Shown here: piece after piece, positions 23,045 to 34,144 of the stretch
Layout: each line of letters starts with the position of its first letter
Position numbering within the stretch: the first letter of the stretch is position 1
Assembly: GCA_030247885.1 (NCBI GenBank)
Contig: JAPDRO010000017.1
Span: 558,001 to 622,000 of the forward strand
DNA length: 64,000 bases
Direction of reading: 5' to 3'
DNA from: Taxawa tesnikishii (nom. ined.)
Taxonomy: Eukaryota > Ascomycota > Dothideomycetes > Dothideales
The notes under the pieces: generated by a model
The model's database searches: none
The model's input: only the letters and a program-made list of their open reading frames with translations
What the model was told of the DNA's origin: nothing
Program-made: the position numbers and the translations under genes

Positions 23045-23820
23045 ATGTACCTACGAGCCGCACACGCCGAGACTTCGATTCCGGCACTTCGCCACTTCAT
23101 CCAGGATAACCCACTCGGCATCCTCACAACGGCGATATCTTCACCAATCTACAACTTTATCCAGTCAAGTCATATACCATGGGTCATCGACTTCAGCGAT
23201 CCAGACTCTGATACGGAACTACCACGACTCCGGGGCCACATTGCGCGCGCCAACCCACAGGCCAAATCCATCATCGACCACATAAAAAGCATCCCTCAGG
23301 CACACCGGCAGGCCAAAAGCTGCAACAAGAAGTCATGGTGCTGTTCAACGGGCCAGTGCACCACTACGTTACCCCAAAATTCTACACCAAAACCAAGCCC
23401 GAGACGGGGAAAGTGGTGCCGACGTGGGACTACTCCGCAGTGCAATGCTACGGTATTGCGACCGTTTATACGGACCCGACGGCGGAGGGGACGTCCACCT
23501 TCTTGGCGCGCCAAATCAGAGACTTGAGCAACATGGCCGAGACAAAAATCATGGAGTATGCGAAGCCGTGGAGTGTGGACGACGCGCCGGAGAGGTATGT
23601 TGATATCTTGAAGAAAAACATCATTGGCATTGAGATCGAAGTTACGAGTCTGGGTGGCAAGTTTAAGATGAGTCAGGAGATGGGGAAGGAGGACCGCGAG
23701 GGCGTTGTGAAGGGGTTTGAGGCTCTGGGCACGGAGGAAGGCGATTCCATGGCGAGGACCGTATATGAGAGGGGGCAGCTCAGTGATGCGGCAAAAGCGC
23801 GAAAGGAAGGTAGAGCTTAA
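23045..23820 (+). CDS. PaiB-type FMN-binding protein (FMN_bind_2), frame break
   Basis: Members adopt the FMN-binding split-barrel fold. Bacillus PaiB is described as a transcriptional regulator, while the role in fungi is not established. The N-terminus (MYLRAAHAE, then FIQDNPLGILTTAI) and the middle (GPVHHYVTPKFY, VPTWDYSAVQCYG) fit the family well, as does the C-terminal IGIEIEVTSLGGKFKMSQ. Between IDHIKSIPQAH and QKLQQEVMVLFNG the frame must shift near 23308-23318, again equal to one missing base. With it the length is 258 aa, normal for fungal members. No intron fits the gap. It converges on the GH3 gene. Confidence 0.88.
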
Positions 23821-24569
23821 GCTGTGCGATTTTATTGAAGTCCAAACGACGGGACTTTTCTTTGTCCAGATCATTATACCAGCTCCAAACGGCCATGGTA
23901 CGCCGTGACGGCTTGTTGAGAAGAGGCGCCGCTCCGCACAGCCCCGACGGAATCGCGTTGCTCTGCTCCAGAGATGTGACTTTGCGTCTGTTGACGTGCG
24001 CCATCAACGACAACACTTCAAGCCACCCATCCGGACGTCCAAGTAAACTGCAGCATGGCGGAGACTAAAGATCCGCGCTTCAGCTGCTCCGAGAAGGCCT
24101 CCCGAAGAGACAACTAACCATTCTCGAAGTAACAGTTCCATTCAACGAATATTGTACGGATGATTGGCGTGGCCATCCTCCAACCGCATGGAATAATCAA
24201 TTTGGGACGATCAACCTTCTGCTTGTTCTCCAGTACCCTTACCAGGCCACAGCCTCTTGCTGAGATCCACAGCCAATCCCGTTGCCGGCCCAGGAAGCCT
24301 GCTCATCGCTTATGCTCTCCACTACTATCTTGTGGGATGCATCAACAACTGCCTAGCTGAGATGGCAACAAGTATACCCGTCTGCGGCGGTTTTATCCGC
24401 ACAGCTGACAAATGCGTCAACGGATCGTTCGGATTCAAGTCTGGTTAGAATTTTCTCATCTACTAAGCTATCCTCATATCTTTCGAAACGACCGCACACT
24501 TCGACAACCAGGCAATCCATCTTTTCCTTCCCCTGTGTTGGGGCAGCGTGCGTTTTAAATAACCTCAAC
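23821..24569. other. convergent 3' region, 749 bp
   Basis: Between the PaiB-type stop (+) and the GH3 stop (-). Nothing coding is supported. Confidence 0.55.
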
Positions 24570-27142
24570 TCACACGGTAAGCGTGGTGTTGAGCCTCAAG
24601 TCCCTGCTGCTCGCGCCAATATAGATCTCATACGTTCCCCTCTGCAACCTCCACTGCTGCGCCACCACATCCCAAACACTCAAATCCCTTCTAGTCAGCG
24701 GAAATGTGACCAGCTTGCTCTGGCCCGGTCTGAGCGGTACGCGATCGAAGCCGCGCAACTGCCTCACCGGCGCGTTCGGAATACCGGCATAGAGCTGCGG
24801 CACTTCGCTCGCGGGCACATCGCCTGTATTTGTGATTTCGCATGTGACGTAGTAGAGATTCTCCCAGAGCTCCGGATGTCCGCCTTGGATGATGGCAATG
24901 TTTGGGTCCGGGAGGGAGGAGAAGTTGCGGCCTGTGGAGGCGCTCTGAATGTTGGAGTATGAGAAGGTAGTGTAGCTCAATCCGAAACCGAATTCGAAGC
25001 GAGGGGTGATGTTGCGCGCATCAAAGGAGCGGTAGTCGATGTACAGACCTGCTGTTGTTAGCCGTGAACATCTTGTTGCTGGCAAGGATTAGCGGATTAC
25101 CTTCGGTGAAATCGTCCTGAGGGAATGCACTGAAGGAGATGGTGGAGTTGAGGAGGTTTCCGTAATCGCTCTCTTCTTGGCCACGGTGTATGGTAGCTTG
25201 CCGCTAGGAGCGACGTCGCCGTAGAGTACGTCGACGAGCGAATGACCGGACTCTTGACCTGGTAGTCCGGCGAACAGAACGGCCTTGCGAAGTATCAGTC
25301 ATACAGGGTTGTATGATACGAAGGCGGGATTTCACTTACGGTAATGTTCTCGTGGTCAATCCATTCATCAACGACGCGGATGCCAGCAGAGTGCACCACG
25401 ACAATGGTGTTAGAGCAGTTCGCAGCGACGTTGTTGACCAAATTGTCGCTGAAGGTATCGGTAAGGGACGTACGGTCGAATGATTCCGATGCGTAGTTGT
25501 TGATAAAGACGAGGCATGCGTCCGCGTTGACGTAAGGTGGGTATGGATTCTCGGAGTAGAAGTCCCAGCGCAGAATACCACGGTCGTTGGAGATTCTTTC
25601 CTGGATTGCTTGGAATGGGCTGACGACGTATGGAGGAGCGCTACTGCCTGACCCACCTCCGGTGATGAGTGTCCCGTTAAAGGTAGTCCAACCGAAGTTG
25701 ACCTCGTAGCCGCCCCCGTAGCGAGATGGGTTCTGCCACGGCACGGCTTTGACAGTGGCGTCGTAACCGTAGATAGTCAAGAACGTGGGGCTCTTCAGCG
25801 GGAGAGTGTTGTTGAAATTCTTGACCAGAACTGTGCCGGCTGCACCAATCTCTCTAATCAGATCTGCATGATCGTCTTGGACATTGACAGGCGTGTGCTT
25901 TTGGAGGTTGCTGTAGATGCTTGGAGGTGGGTAGCTCTGGTCTTGTCCAGTAACGTAGTAGGCAGCCAGTTGTCGGAGGACCATATCGTTCAGGCGGTCA
26001 ATAGAAACGCTGCCGTTGTTGACAGCATTTGTCAAGTTGCCTCCCCAAAAGCCAGCATCAGGCATTACGATATCGAGCCCGGCATTCGCCGAAGCCACGC
26101 CGGAATGCTGTCCCTGCCAATCGCTGATGACAGCACCCTCGAAACCCAATTCCGTCTTCAAAATTCCGTTGAGCAGTTTCGAGTTCTGGCAGGCATATCT
26201 AAAACGAAGCGAGCGTCAGTAGCCGATTGGGGGTGGCTCGTGGTGGAAGGTAGGAAGACGTACGAGTTGTTGACCCTGTTGTAGCTGCACATTGTGGCGG
26301 CAGCACCCTCTCGCAGCGAATCCATGAATGGGAAGACGTAAAGTTCGTGAATAGTCCTGTCGTCTGCATTCGATGATATCGCCTCACCTTGACCAATAGC
26401 AGGGTTGCGACGGAATTCCTGTTCATTCAGGAGGAAGTGCTTCATGCAAGCAATCACGCCTGCGTCCTGAATGCCTCTGGTGATGGCTCCCATGCCCGCT
26501 CCAGCAAGGAAAGGATCCGGACTGAGGCCCTCCCAGTTGCGGCCTCCCTGGCAACACGTCCAAGAGGTCCAGCCACTGGGCCCAAAGCTACGTTGATGCC
26601 CTTGCCGCGGAACTCCTCTCCCAAGGCCACGCCGTACTGGTACATGAGATCGCGGTCCCAGGTGGCGGCGACGTGGATGCCCGCAGGAAAGGCGGAGACG
26701 AACTCTTGCCCACGAACGCCATCAGGGGCATCTGAGAGACACAAGGGCTCAATGCCTAGGCGTGGGACGGAACCAGTATTGCCAACACAGGTACCGCTTT
26801 ATCCTGTGTCAGCCTCAATGCCGACGAAGCCTGAGGGTTTACTTACGTGTAGCCGCCAGTGATGTTGACTTTCTCCTCGAGCGTCATCTGTGCTAGGAGA
26901 GCGCGCGCTTTGGCATATGCTGCCGCCCAGGCCGGATTGCTTGAGCCGTTGCTCGCCGCTGCGTTTCATGTCAATCTGAATACTTTGTAAGGTCCGCTGA
27001 ACTGCTCACGGGAGGGGTACACAGGCGGGCTGAGGCCATAGTATGGCACCTCAGACTGATTTGTATAGCTCCATGAGGTATACCCCGCACAACCAATGCT
27101 TTGCAAAGCCAGCAGGAATCCGGTGGAGGTGGCAGCCTTCAT
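24570..27142 (-). CDS. secreted GH3 beta-glucosidase, frame breaks
   Basis: Retaining glycoside hydrolase family 3, releasing terminal beta-glucose from cellobiose and related glucosides outside the cell. Six exons: 27142-27010, 26958-26847, 26796-26264, 26198-25340, 25283-25101, 25048-24570 (about 766 aa). A signal peptide is evident ([20 protein letters not shown]). The GH3 core includes [46 protein letters not shown] and the nucleophile Asp near residue 285 in [11 protein letters not shown]. The C-terminal fibronectin-III-like domain contains [13 protein letters not shown] and [15 protein letters not shown]. Many Asn-X-Ser/Thr sites fit secretion. Two single-base losses are inferred: at GGG/CCC 26546-26548 (before GGRNWEG) and near 25172-25180 (VAKK to ESDYGN). 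A TATA box lies 63 bp upstream. Confidence 0.93.
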
Positions 27143-27973
27143 GTTGCCTTGTTGAACAGGAAGCCGTGGATAGCGTTTCTCCTCGAGGGAGGCCGCTTCT
27201 GCAATTTATACCCAGCCATTTGCACTTCAGGCCGGCGTTGTTGCCGGGCCGCCGTGACGCTGCATGTATATAGTGCTGATCCTTCCCGGCCACTCTCCAC
27301 TTTCATGCAGTCAATTGCCGATGGGTCGAATTCGGTATACCGTAGATTTCAGCCGTTTCGCTGTTTCTCACGTCATGATAACCGTCCGGTCGGTCTTTCC
27401 TCATGCATCTCTGGCCTGGATGAAGAATGCTTCACTCGGTCAGTCCTCCGAAGCAGGTGCCTGGTGGAGAATGCATAGCAACGGACATGTGCAGTATCGA
27501 GGTTGGTAAACAATGACATGGATGGCGCGATGTCGCACACACCACCAAGCACAGATGGCGGAGAAAGGCGGGGAGCGGTGGCAGGAGATGAGGAGTTGTC
27601 CGGACTTTCATCGGTGACATCGGCCTACCTGCCTCTTGTGGGAACAACCCCAAGCCCCAAGCCCCAAGCCCCGCTCTTCAACTTTCCTTGCCCTTCGGTC
27701 TCTGTTTCCACTCATCCCATATCATACCTGCTTGTGGGAAACAGGTCTCATGTTCTCCGTCTTAAGCACGATTTCCCAGAGGACGCCTTGACCGGGATGG
27801 TCGCGTACAAGTTGCGCCAAACCATGGAAGAGAGAACAGTATCATTGCCAAAGCGTGCAGATGATACGACGAAGAAGCCGTGTGTGTACAAAACTCCGGC
27901 CTCTTTCCCAGACATGATGAGAAAACCCCATTCCGAACAGCCCCGAGAAGGAAACAGAAAAGGAGACCAAAGC
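27143..27973. other. 831-bp tandem intergenic region
   Basis: Separates the GH3 start from the hemerythrin-like stop, both on minus. It holds the GH3 promoter with its TATA box. A CCCCAAG(CCCCAAG) doublet occurs near 27651. No gene is supported. Confidence 0.55.
27205..27210 (-). promoter_or_regulatory. TATA box of the GH3 gene
   Basis: TATAAA on the minus strand, 63 bases upstream of the ATG at 27142. Sequence and distance are typical. Function is inferred. Confidence 0.6.
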
Positions 27974-28488
27974 TCAAAACGGAAACCGTCTCATCTCCAC
28001 CAGCGTCCAGTACTTTTTCATGTTTTCCGCCCCCAGTTCCTTTACTTCGTCGTCCAAATGCCGCCACAACACACCCCGAAACTCTCCATGATCGTCCTAA
28101 CTTCCTTCCTCTGTAAGTCCTTTTCGCCGCGTTTACACTCTCCCAAATACTCGGCCAGCACGTCCAAGCCACGATGCATCTCCTCGTGCTGCTGTTTCGC
28201 GAACCCATTCGCCCGGAAACCCTCCATTTTCCTCCCCAGCACGGGGAAATAATGCGCCTCCTCGATGTCGTGGTGGAAGCCCAGATGTTGGCAGAACCCT
28301 AGACCCATTTCGATCAGGCGCGATGCGGAAGGTGGGTTTGCAGCGTGAGGTGCGGTGCCCGCGTAGAGGTCGTTCCAGCGCGTACGAAGGACCGAGTGGT
28401 AGTAGTCCATCTGCTCCACGAGGCGGTTGTAGACCCTGAACTCGGCAGGGTCCATCGATGAGACGCGCGTGGCGGTTGAAGTGGTCAT
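27974..28488 (-). CDS. hemerythrin-like HHE-domain protein, frame break
   Basis: HHE domains are four-helix bundles that can bind a di-iron centre. Fungal members are linked to redox or metal handling, with substrate unknown. Likely metal-binding residues are seen in QMDYYHSVLRTRW, LGFHHDIEEAHYFP and KQQHEEMHRGLD, with a last His in VLWRHLDDEVKELG. That final helix is in another frame: ESFG must be followed by GVLWRHLDD, needing one more G in the run of four (CCCC at 28074-28077 on plus). The product is then 171 aa. I start at the Met at 28488. An upstream Met at 28584 would add a hydrophobic segment (VLMVMLLSTLSGFLF) that could be a signal anchor. Confidence 0.85.
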
Positions 28489-28965
28489 GCTTGACTTGCT
28501 ATGTGGTGTTCGGAGATGATTGAATAGGAATCCCGACAATGTGGAGAGAAGCATAACCATAAGAACTCTTCTGATGACTTGCATTCGTGAAGATATCTAC
28601 GAGAGTGTACGATATGAAGGGCTCCAAGTGTTATAATGGATGACAATGGGTTTCCTACCAGGTGGGAATATATTGTTATTTTGTCAGCAAGGACGCGTTA
28701 AGTAGCAACGGCTTTCTGCTGAAAGAGGCATCTTAATGAGATTTTGCCAAGGTTAAGAGACGATGATGATCACCTATTAACAAGGATTATGTCGGAAAAG
28801 CGGGGCTTCCGGCTTTCTTAAACGGCGCCAATGGTCGAGACCCTACTTCAATCTCACTATCTCCACCACTCCTATTGGTCTAAACTCATACAAGCCTTTA
28901 GTGGTGTTTCGCAATTCCTTTCTGCAGGCTAGCGTCATATCGAGTGAGAGTCTCATGGTCTGGAC
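28489..28965. other. 477-bp intergenic region
   Basis: Between the hemerythrin-like start and the alpha/beta-hydrolase stop, both on minus. Part (28489-28584) is open in frame with the hemerythrin-like gene. Otherwise nothing is visible. Confidence 0.5.
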
Positions 28966-29774
28966 TCAATTCCTGAGCGTAAAATACTCCGACTTCTCCA
29001 ACCAAGCGAGCATAATCTCATTGAACTCATTCGGCCTCTGCTCATGCACCCAATGTGACGATCCGTCAATAACATGAACCTCATCGCCTTCAGCCAACGG
29101 CAGTTTACGCTCCAGCGTGGCAGCGGCCTCAGACTGATACACTGCGAGCTTGTGCTTGGTCCTCTTGACCATGTACTCGTACGCTGCGTCCTGATTGCCC
29201 GGTTTCCCTTCGCCGACGTGACCGAAGAATGAGCCCAGTAGGGCACGATTTTGCATGCCGAGTGTCCTCCGACGATGCACGGCTAACATCCATGCTGGGG
29301 AGTCTGGCGTGTAAAGCGCTCCAAGTGCGGTGACGGCGGCGGACGCAGGATCGGAGGCTGCTGTCAGTGCTTCGCCCATCGTTTTGACGGGTTCCGCGGG
29401 CAGGAAGTAGGATACGTCGATGAGGATCAGGGCGCGGACGACGTCTGGGTCTTGGATGCTGAGGACGGATGCCACGATTGCGCCCATCGAGTGGCCCATT
29501 ACGATGCAAGGTGTGGCGCTGAGATATCGCAGTAGGGCTGCTGCGTCCTGAGCCATGACATTGCATTCGTACGCGCCGTCACCGGTTGGTGCGCTTGAGA
29601 AGCCGTGCCCTCGTTGATCGAGCGTGATCACGCGATATCCCTTTCGAGGAGAAGAGGGGCCTGGAACATGAAGTCGTCGCCATTGCAACACCAGCCGTGC
29701 AGCAGGAGGATGGGTTGGCCTTCTCCTTCTGCCGTGTAGAAAAGGTCGGCTCCGTTGTGGTGGAAGTACGGCAT
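28966..29774 (-). CDS. alpha/beta-fold hydrolase (epoxide hydrolase/esterase type), frame break
   Basis: A cytosolic-type alpha/beta hydrolase of about 269 aa without signal peptide. The oxyanion motif LLLHGWCCNGDDF comes first, then TLDQRGHGFSSAP, the nucleophile elbow GHSMG (Ser), the acid region LPLAEGDEVHVIDG and the catalytic His in SSHWVHEQRPNEF. Ser as nucleophile favours esterase, lipase or C-C hydrolase activity over epoxide hydrolase, which would have Asp. Substrate is unknown. The N-terminal FMFQAPLLLE and the following KGYRVITLDQRG are in different frames. One more A in the run at 29642-29644 (TTT on plus) joins them. The ATG at 29774 is chosen because MPYFHHNGADLFY matches the domain start. 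Confidence 0.87.
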
Positions 29775-30514
29775 AATGCTTGCTGATGTTAACGTTGCTG
29801 TAGCAATAGAACATAGCACAGCCTGTACGGTCAAGGCAAGGGCGGAAGAGCTCGACTTATACCGTCGTGTTGAATCCCAAACATAGCTGTTCGTGCGCCA
29901 TCTCAGCGATTAGTAGGGTCACACATATAGGTTCATGCGTGAGCACCAAGTCATGATTGGGAGAGGGGTGTCAGCACCAACTAGCCGTGGAGGATAGCGT
30001 CCCAAATACTGCGCCAGACCAATGCGTTAGCTCGAGCGAGCTGGACGCACAGTCAGCACACCGCTTGCCTCCTCATGAGAGAGCATCAAGAGGGCCGGTG
30101 ATTCAAAAACGGCAATTCGCTGGAAAGAGACGTCTTCCGCCCATCTTCCCTAGTGTGACAGGACAACAGGAAAAATGCATAGTCAAGCACATCTACGCTT
30201 GTATGCTTCGACCGTGCCGTGGTCTGTGCCTGGTTTCGCAAGGGTTTCGATGTATGCAAGGCTAAGATAGAGCAGATGTTCTATTTTCGGAGAGTATATC
30301 AGACTGCCGAGACCGCAGCTGAGTCAGCTGTGTCACACATCCTTCTCTGAGCCAGCCGGAAGTCCTGTTCGGGTTCGTGGAGGAGATGACGAGGTGAGTG
30401 CTCGCCAGATTATCTGTTGTATAGATCTTGCGGGGCTTCCTGCTCGGATTGGTTCACAACTTTGTTTGATCATGATCTTTTGTTCAGAAGCGACTGCTTC
30501 ACAGCATCTGTTCT
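29775..30514. other. 740-bp tandem intergenic region
   Basis: Between the hydrolase start and the MFS stop, both on minus. A TATAAG element (29857-29862, minus) lies about 83 bases upstream of the hydrolase ATG and may be its TATA box. No gene is supported. Confidence 0.5.
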
Positions 30515-32353
30515 CTACTCCTCCTTCAACCCCACCTTCCCAATTGCTCTCAAGCCCACGGCTCCAATCGCACAATATAGCACCGCGGAGCCCAGACAAG
30601 CCCAGAACGTCGCCCTGTATCCCTCCAACAAAGCCGCTGGCGAGTTCTTGTCCGCATCGTTCGAGCCGTCCGTAACGGTTGATGATATGACAGCCATGAT
30701 TGCCAGTCCCACTGCGCTACCGAATTGAGCGACGGTGTTAAGGACAGAACCCGCTAGCGCTTGTTTCGAGTCCGAGAAGCTGTTCGTGATTACCACGGCG
30801 GCGACTATGAAGAGAACTGAAAAGCATGCATCAGCTGATGACCCGACCACTGATTCTTCAGTGCTTGGGGAGAGTGTAATTTGGCTGTTGTGTGAGAAAG
30901 TCGATAGCAGAGAAGACATACCGTCGTTAGCGAACGGAAGTAAAAGCATAGCCCAAAACGCCATATACCAATATGGCCAAGTGGGATTCATCAAGCCCAT
31001 GAGCAGGGGCGAGACGGCAGAGATGACAGACATGGCCATCACGTAGCGGTATGTCGACCATTTGTGCAGCGTGGCTTCGGTGCCGAAACTGATCAGAACG
31101 GCGACGATGATTTCGGGGATGTAGCGGAGCGACGCCTGGAGGGCGGAAAGCTGTTGGACCCTTTGAAAGCTGTCGCCACGTTAGCCTGGCGCCTGGTGGT
31201 GTGCGATGAAAGGCAGGATTGGAGGGAGGACGGCAGCTCACAAGAGACTGAAGAAGTATTCGCCTGCGTTAAGGACGACGGAGACGACGAACATCATCGC
31301 GCAGATGGATGCGAAGTAGCGATTCCGCCAGACGGAGTTCGGGATGAGGGCAGGCCTGCCTTTGCGCTCTTGCCGCTGCATCCAGAGCGGAAAAGCAGGG
31401 ATTAGGACACCGGCGAGACTCAGGAGGACGATGTTTGGTGCGTGGTGGATGTTCGATCGCTTGCTCGCCGTGACACTGTGTAAGCTCGTCAGCTGTTTGT
31501 CCGCGACAATGTTCAGACGGCCGATCTACATACGCCAGGACATAGGATATCAATCCGAGACAAGCACTGGCAATCAGGGCACCGACCCAATCAATGCCAA
31601 CGGCAATTTGCTTCCAAGCAACCTTAGCCCTGCGGCTGTGCGGAATAGCCCACAAGCCCGCCACGAATACGACCACGCTGAGCACGGCGGCCATATACCA
31701 ACCCCAGCGCCATCCAACCGTATCAGCAAACAAGCCGCCTAAAAACAAGCCTGCTGAATAGCCAAGCGGCTGGGCAGCGCCCTGCAGGGCCAGCCCTCGC
31801 GTCCTCCGCCGGCCTTGTGGGAAAGTCTCGGTGAGAATGCTGATGGCTGTCGGGAGGCAGCAGCTCGAAGCCACACCCTGCAGACCACGGAAGACGATTA
31901 GTTCTGTCACATTTCTGGAAAGACCACAGGCGAGGATACAAAGACCGAGGAAGAGACAGCCGAAAAGATGGACGGGGCGGGAGCCAACGACGTCTGCGAT
32001 GGAGCCTGCTGGGATGAAAGTACAGCCGCCTGTGAGACCGTAGATGCTTGCTGGCCACAGTATGAGGGCATCGGAGATGTGGATACTCGTTGCTATGTTC
32101 GGTAGTCCTGTGGCGAGGAGTCCCGTGCTCATGCTGGAGACGAATGTGATGCCTGCCACGGCGACGGAGATGACGGTGGCTCGGAAGAGGGAGAGGTCCT
32201 CGTACCGAGTTTCATCTTGCACGGTCGGAGATATGGATGTGTTGTCTGGTGTTCTGGCGGATACGTCTAGCTCGCTTGTCCTTGATGACGAGCCGGCCAT
32301 GTCGTTCAGTTGGACGGTTTCATGATGCGGCTGTGCACCCACATCTCCGGGCG

Positions 32354-32387
<34 letters not shown>

Positions 32388-32393
32388 AGCCAT
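30515..32393 (-). CDS. MFS drug:H+ antiporter-like transporter (14-TM type)
   Basis: Exons 32393-31534, 31475-31242, 31169-30922 and 30816-30515 join to exactly 548 codons (547 aa). After a disordered N-tail, transmembrane helices begin at TVISVAVAGITFVSSMSTGLLATGLP. The family motif region PAGSIADVVGSRPVHLFG follows helix 2, and GLFADTVGWRWGWYMA matches the DHA2-type motif C/D region. Length and helix count suit the fungal 14-TM DHA2 group, which exports drugs, toxins or small metabolites at the plasma membrane. Residues 3-14 are twelve consecutive Thr encoded by a (GTT)n tract on the plus strand. Introns are 58, 72 and 105 bp. The frame is intact. The substrate cannot be read from sequence. 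Confidence 0.92.
32353..32385. repeat. (GTT)11 microsatellite coding poly-Thr
   Basis: Eleven perfect GTT units on plus encode the poly-Thr tract after Met-Ala of the MFS transporter. Being a triplet repeat it can vary in length without breaking the frame. Confidence 0.9.
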
Positions 32394-33096
32394 GAATCAA
32401 GATACTGAATGGAACGGAATGAAAAGTACAGAGAGACAGAGAGACAGTATAGGATAGAGGCGTATATCTAGGAAGGCCGAGATGAGTGTTTAGGCGGGGA
32501 GTCCCTGTCTGCGCCCTACGTTGTACAAGTCGTTGCAAATGGGTCCGTTCGCATTGAGCTAGTGGATTTTGCTCTTTCCTATGATTCGAAGCTAGAACGG
32601 CCGAACTCGAAGACTCGACTCTCCTATCGTGTGCCCGATGATATACGGGGTGAGGGGACAGTAGTTGGAATAGAGATTACCACGATGGGTAGGAAGGGAA
32701 GATGGCTGTGGAAAGAACAAAGCGAGTAGGAGAGAGTCAACGCCTGGAAGGAACAAGAAACAACGTGACCGTCTTTCCTTTCCGGGAATTTGTTGGAAGC
32801 TCGGGGCGCAAAGTGTCTCACCCAATTGGAAAGTTAGAGAGGATGGACTGACACTGCCTGGCATCCATGAATCGGACAGACGAAGGCGAAGGCGAAGACG
32901 CGCATCCCCAGATGCGTCATTGTCACATGCCTTCCCGATAAGGCACCTTCACCTTCACCACCACCACCACCACCTTCACCATCACTATATGCGGCTACTC
33001 CGTACAGCTACACACGTATCTAAACATGACAACTTCTCCCGATCCCACATAATCCTATAACATCCTGACCCCACCACCTCCTATCGATCCATCGAT
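32394..33096. other. 703-bp divergent intergenic region
   Basis: Promoters of the MFS gene (-) and of the conserved unknown gene (+) should lie here. A CACCTTCAC/CACCAC-type simple repeat sits at about 32946-32985. No ORF is supported. Confidence 0.55.
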
Positions 33097-34015
33097 ATGG
33101 ACCGCCCACCCCGCCCACCCCGCCTCGCCCACTTCAATCGCCGTCCACGCGCCTACCCACCACCACCGCCCTCGCCCTCGCCCTCACCACCTCACTCCTC
33201 CAATCGCCGCCGACCCGGCACCGCCGACCCCACACAGTCTGCGCGACATCTACCACACCACCTTCCTCCTGCGCCAAAAGCTCTGTGCCGACCTCGTCCC
33301 CTCGATCCTCGAACACGCCCAATACTGGCTCGCCCACACCACCACCACAACCCACCCCGCCTCGGTCCCATCTCCCAGCACCTCCAGCATCTCTACCGCC
33401 ACGCCTTCCTCCTCGGCACAACCCACACGCCAAACCTTCCAACCCGTCACGGTTCGCGCCGACAACTCACCGACCACCCTCCTCTTGACCGCCCCCGTGA
33501 ACCCCCGCGTCCGTCTGGCCCAGCCCGTCCGCCGGGTCGTCTTCACCATCGACTCGCACGACCAGGGATGGTGCAACGCACCCGACCAGGGCAGCTGGAC
33601 TTGGTTCGAAGCCAGCATCGCACCCGACTGCAGCGCGGGTGGGGACGGGTGTGGCCGAGATGACATTGCGGGCACCATGGTTGTCGGGAACAGGGAGGTG
33701 GTCAGGAATGCGGCCGGACACGGCAGGAGTAGCAGGAAAGTCGTCGTGTGGCCGCGGGAGAGGAAGGACGCGACCGGTGACGGAGGGGGCGAGAGGGATA
33801 CGACAGGGTCGACACAATCGGGCGAAGGGTTCACGCAACCGGGCGCAGCGGACGAGGACGAGGACGAGGAGAAAGGCCGGCGGGAAGAAGAGGCTTGGGT
33901 GGCGCGGTTACGACGGGGCGATGCGATTGCGCTGCAGGCGTTTGCTCGGTTCGCGGGTTGGGAGAACCACATTAGGAGCGCGCGGATTGATATCTATACT
34001 GCAGCTGTGGTATAA
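33097..34015 (+). CDS. conserved Pezizomycotina protein with SHDQGW motif, frame uncertain at 5' end
   Basis: Function unknown. From about 33240 one frame reads continuously to the TAA at 34013-34015 and contains IYHTTFLLRQKLCADLVPS, EHAQYWLAH, then VRRVVFTIDSHDQGW and QGSWTWFEASI. The latter I associate with a family of uncharacterised filamentous-ascomycete proteins having a [SR]xDQGW signature and a downstream W-F. The C-terminus (RLRRGDAIALQAFARF, GWENHIRSARIDIY) also looks conserved. The conserved frame has no ATG of its own upstream before a stop. The ATG at 33097 opens a Pro/Arg-rich frame offset by one, so either one extra or two missing bases lie at about 33100-33235, or the true first exon is elsewhere. 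If joined the product is about 305 aa. High GC makes long shadow ORFs on minus here. Confidence 0.6.
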
Positions 34016-34144
34016 TCCAGTCCCCTCCGTAGCTCCCCTCAAACCCTGTCCTACTCGCACAATCACCTATCGCGTGCGACTATCCCAGCTGGGTGCGAGC
34101 GCGACACAGCAGCCTACAACTGAGGCGTGTCTCCCGTACTGCCT

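Noticed and set aside
23045-32393. Secondary-metabolite gene cluster
   Set aside because: The stretch has a transporter and several hydrolases but no polyketide synthase, peptide synthetase, terpene cyclase, P450 or regulator. The genes are ordinary and separately oriented.
33134-33972. Long minus-strand ORFs (102 and 240 codons) over the SHDQGW gene
   Set aside because: The strand is very GC-rich, which suppresses stops. Composition is low complexity and no domain is seen, while the plus frame has conserved motifs.
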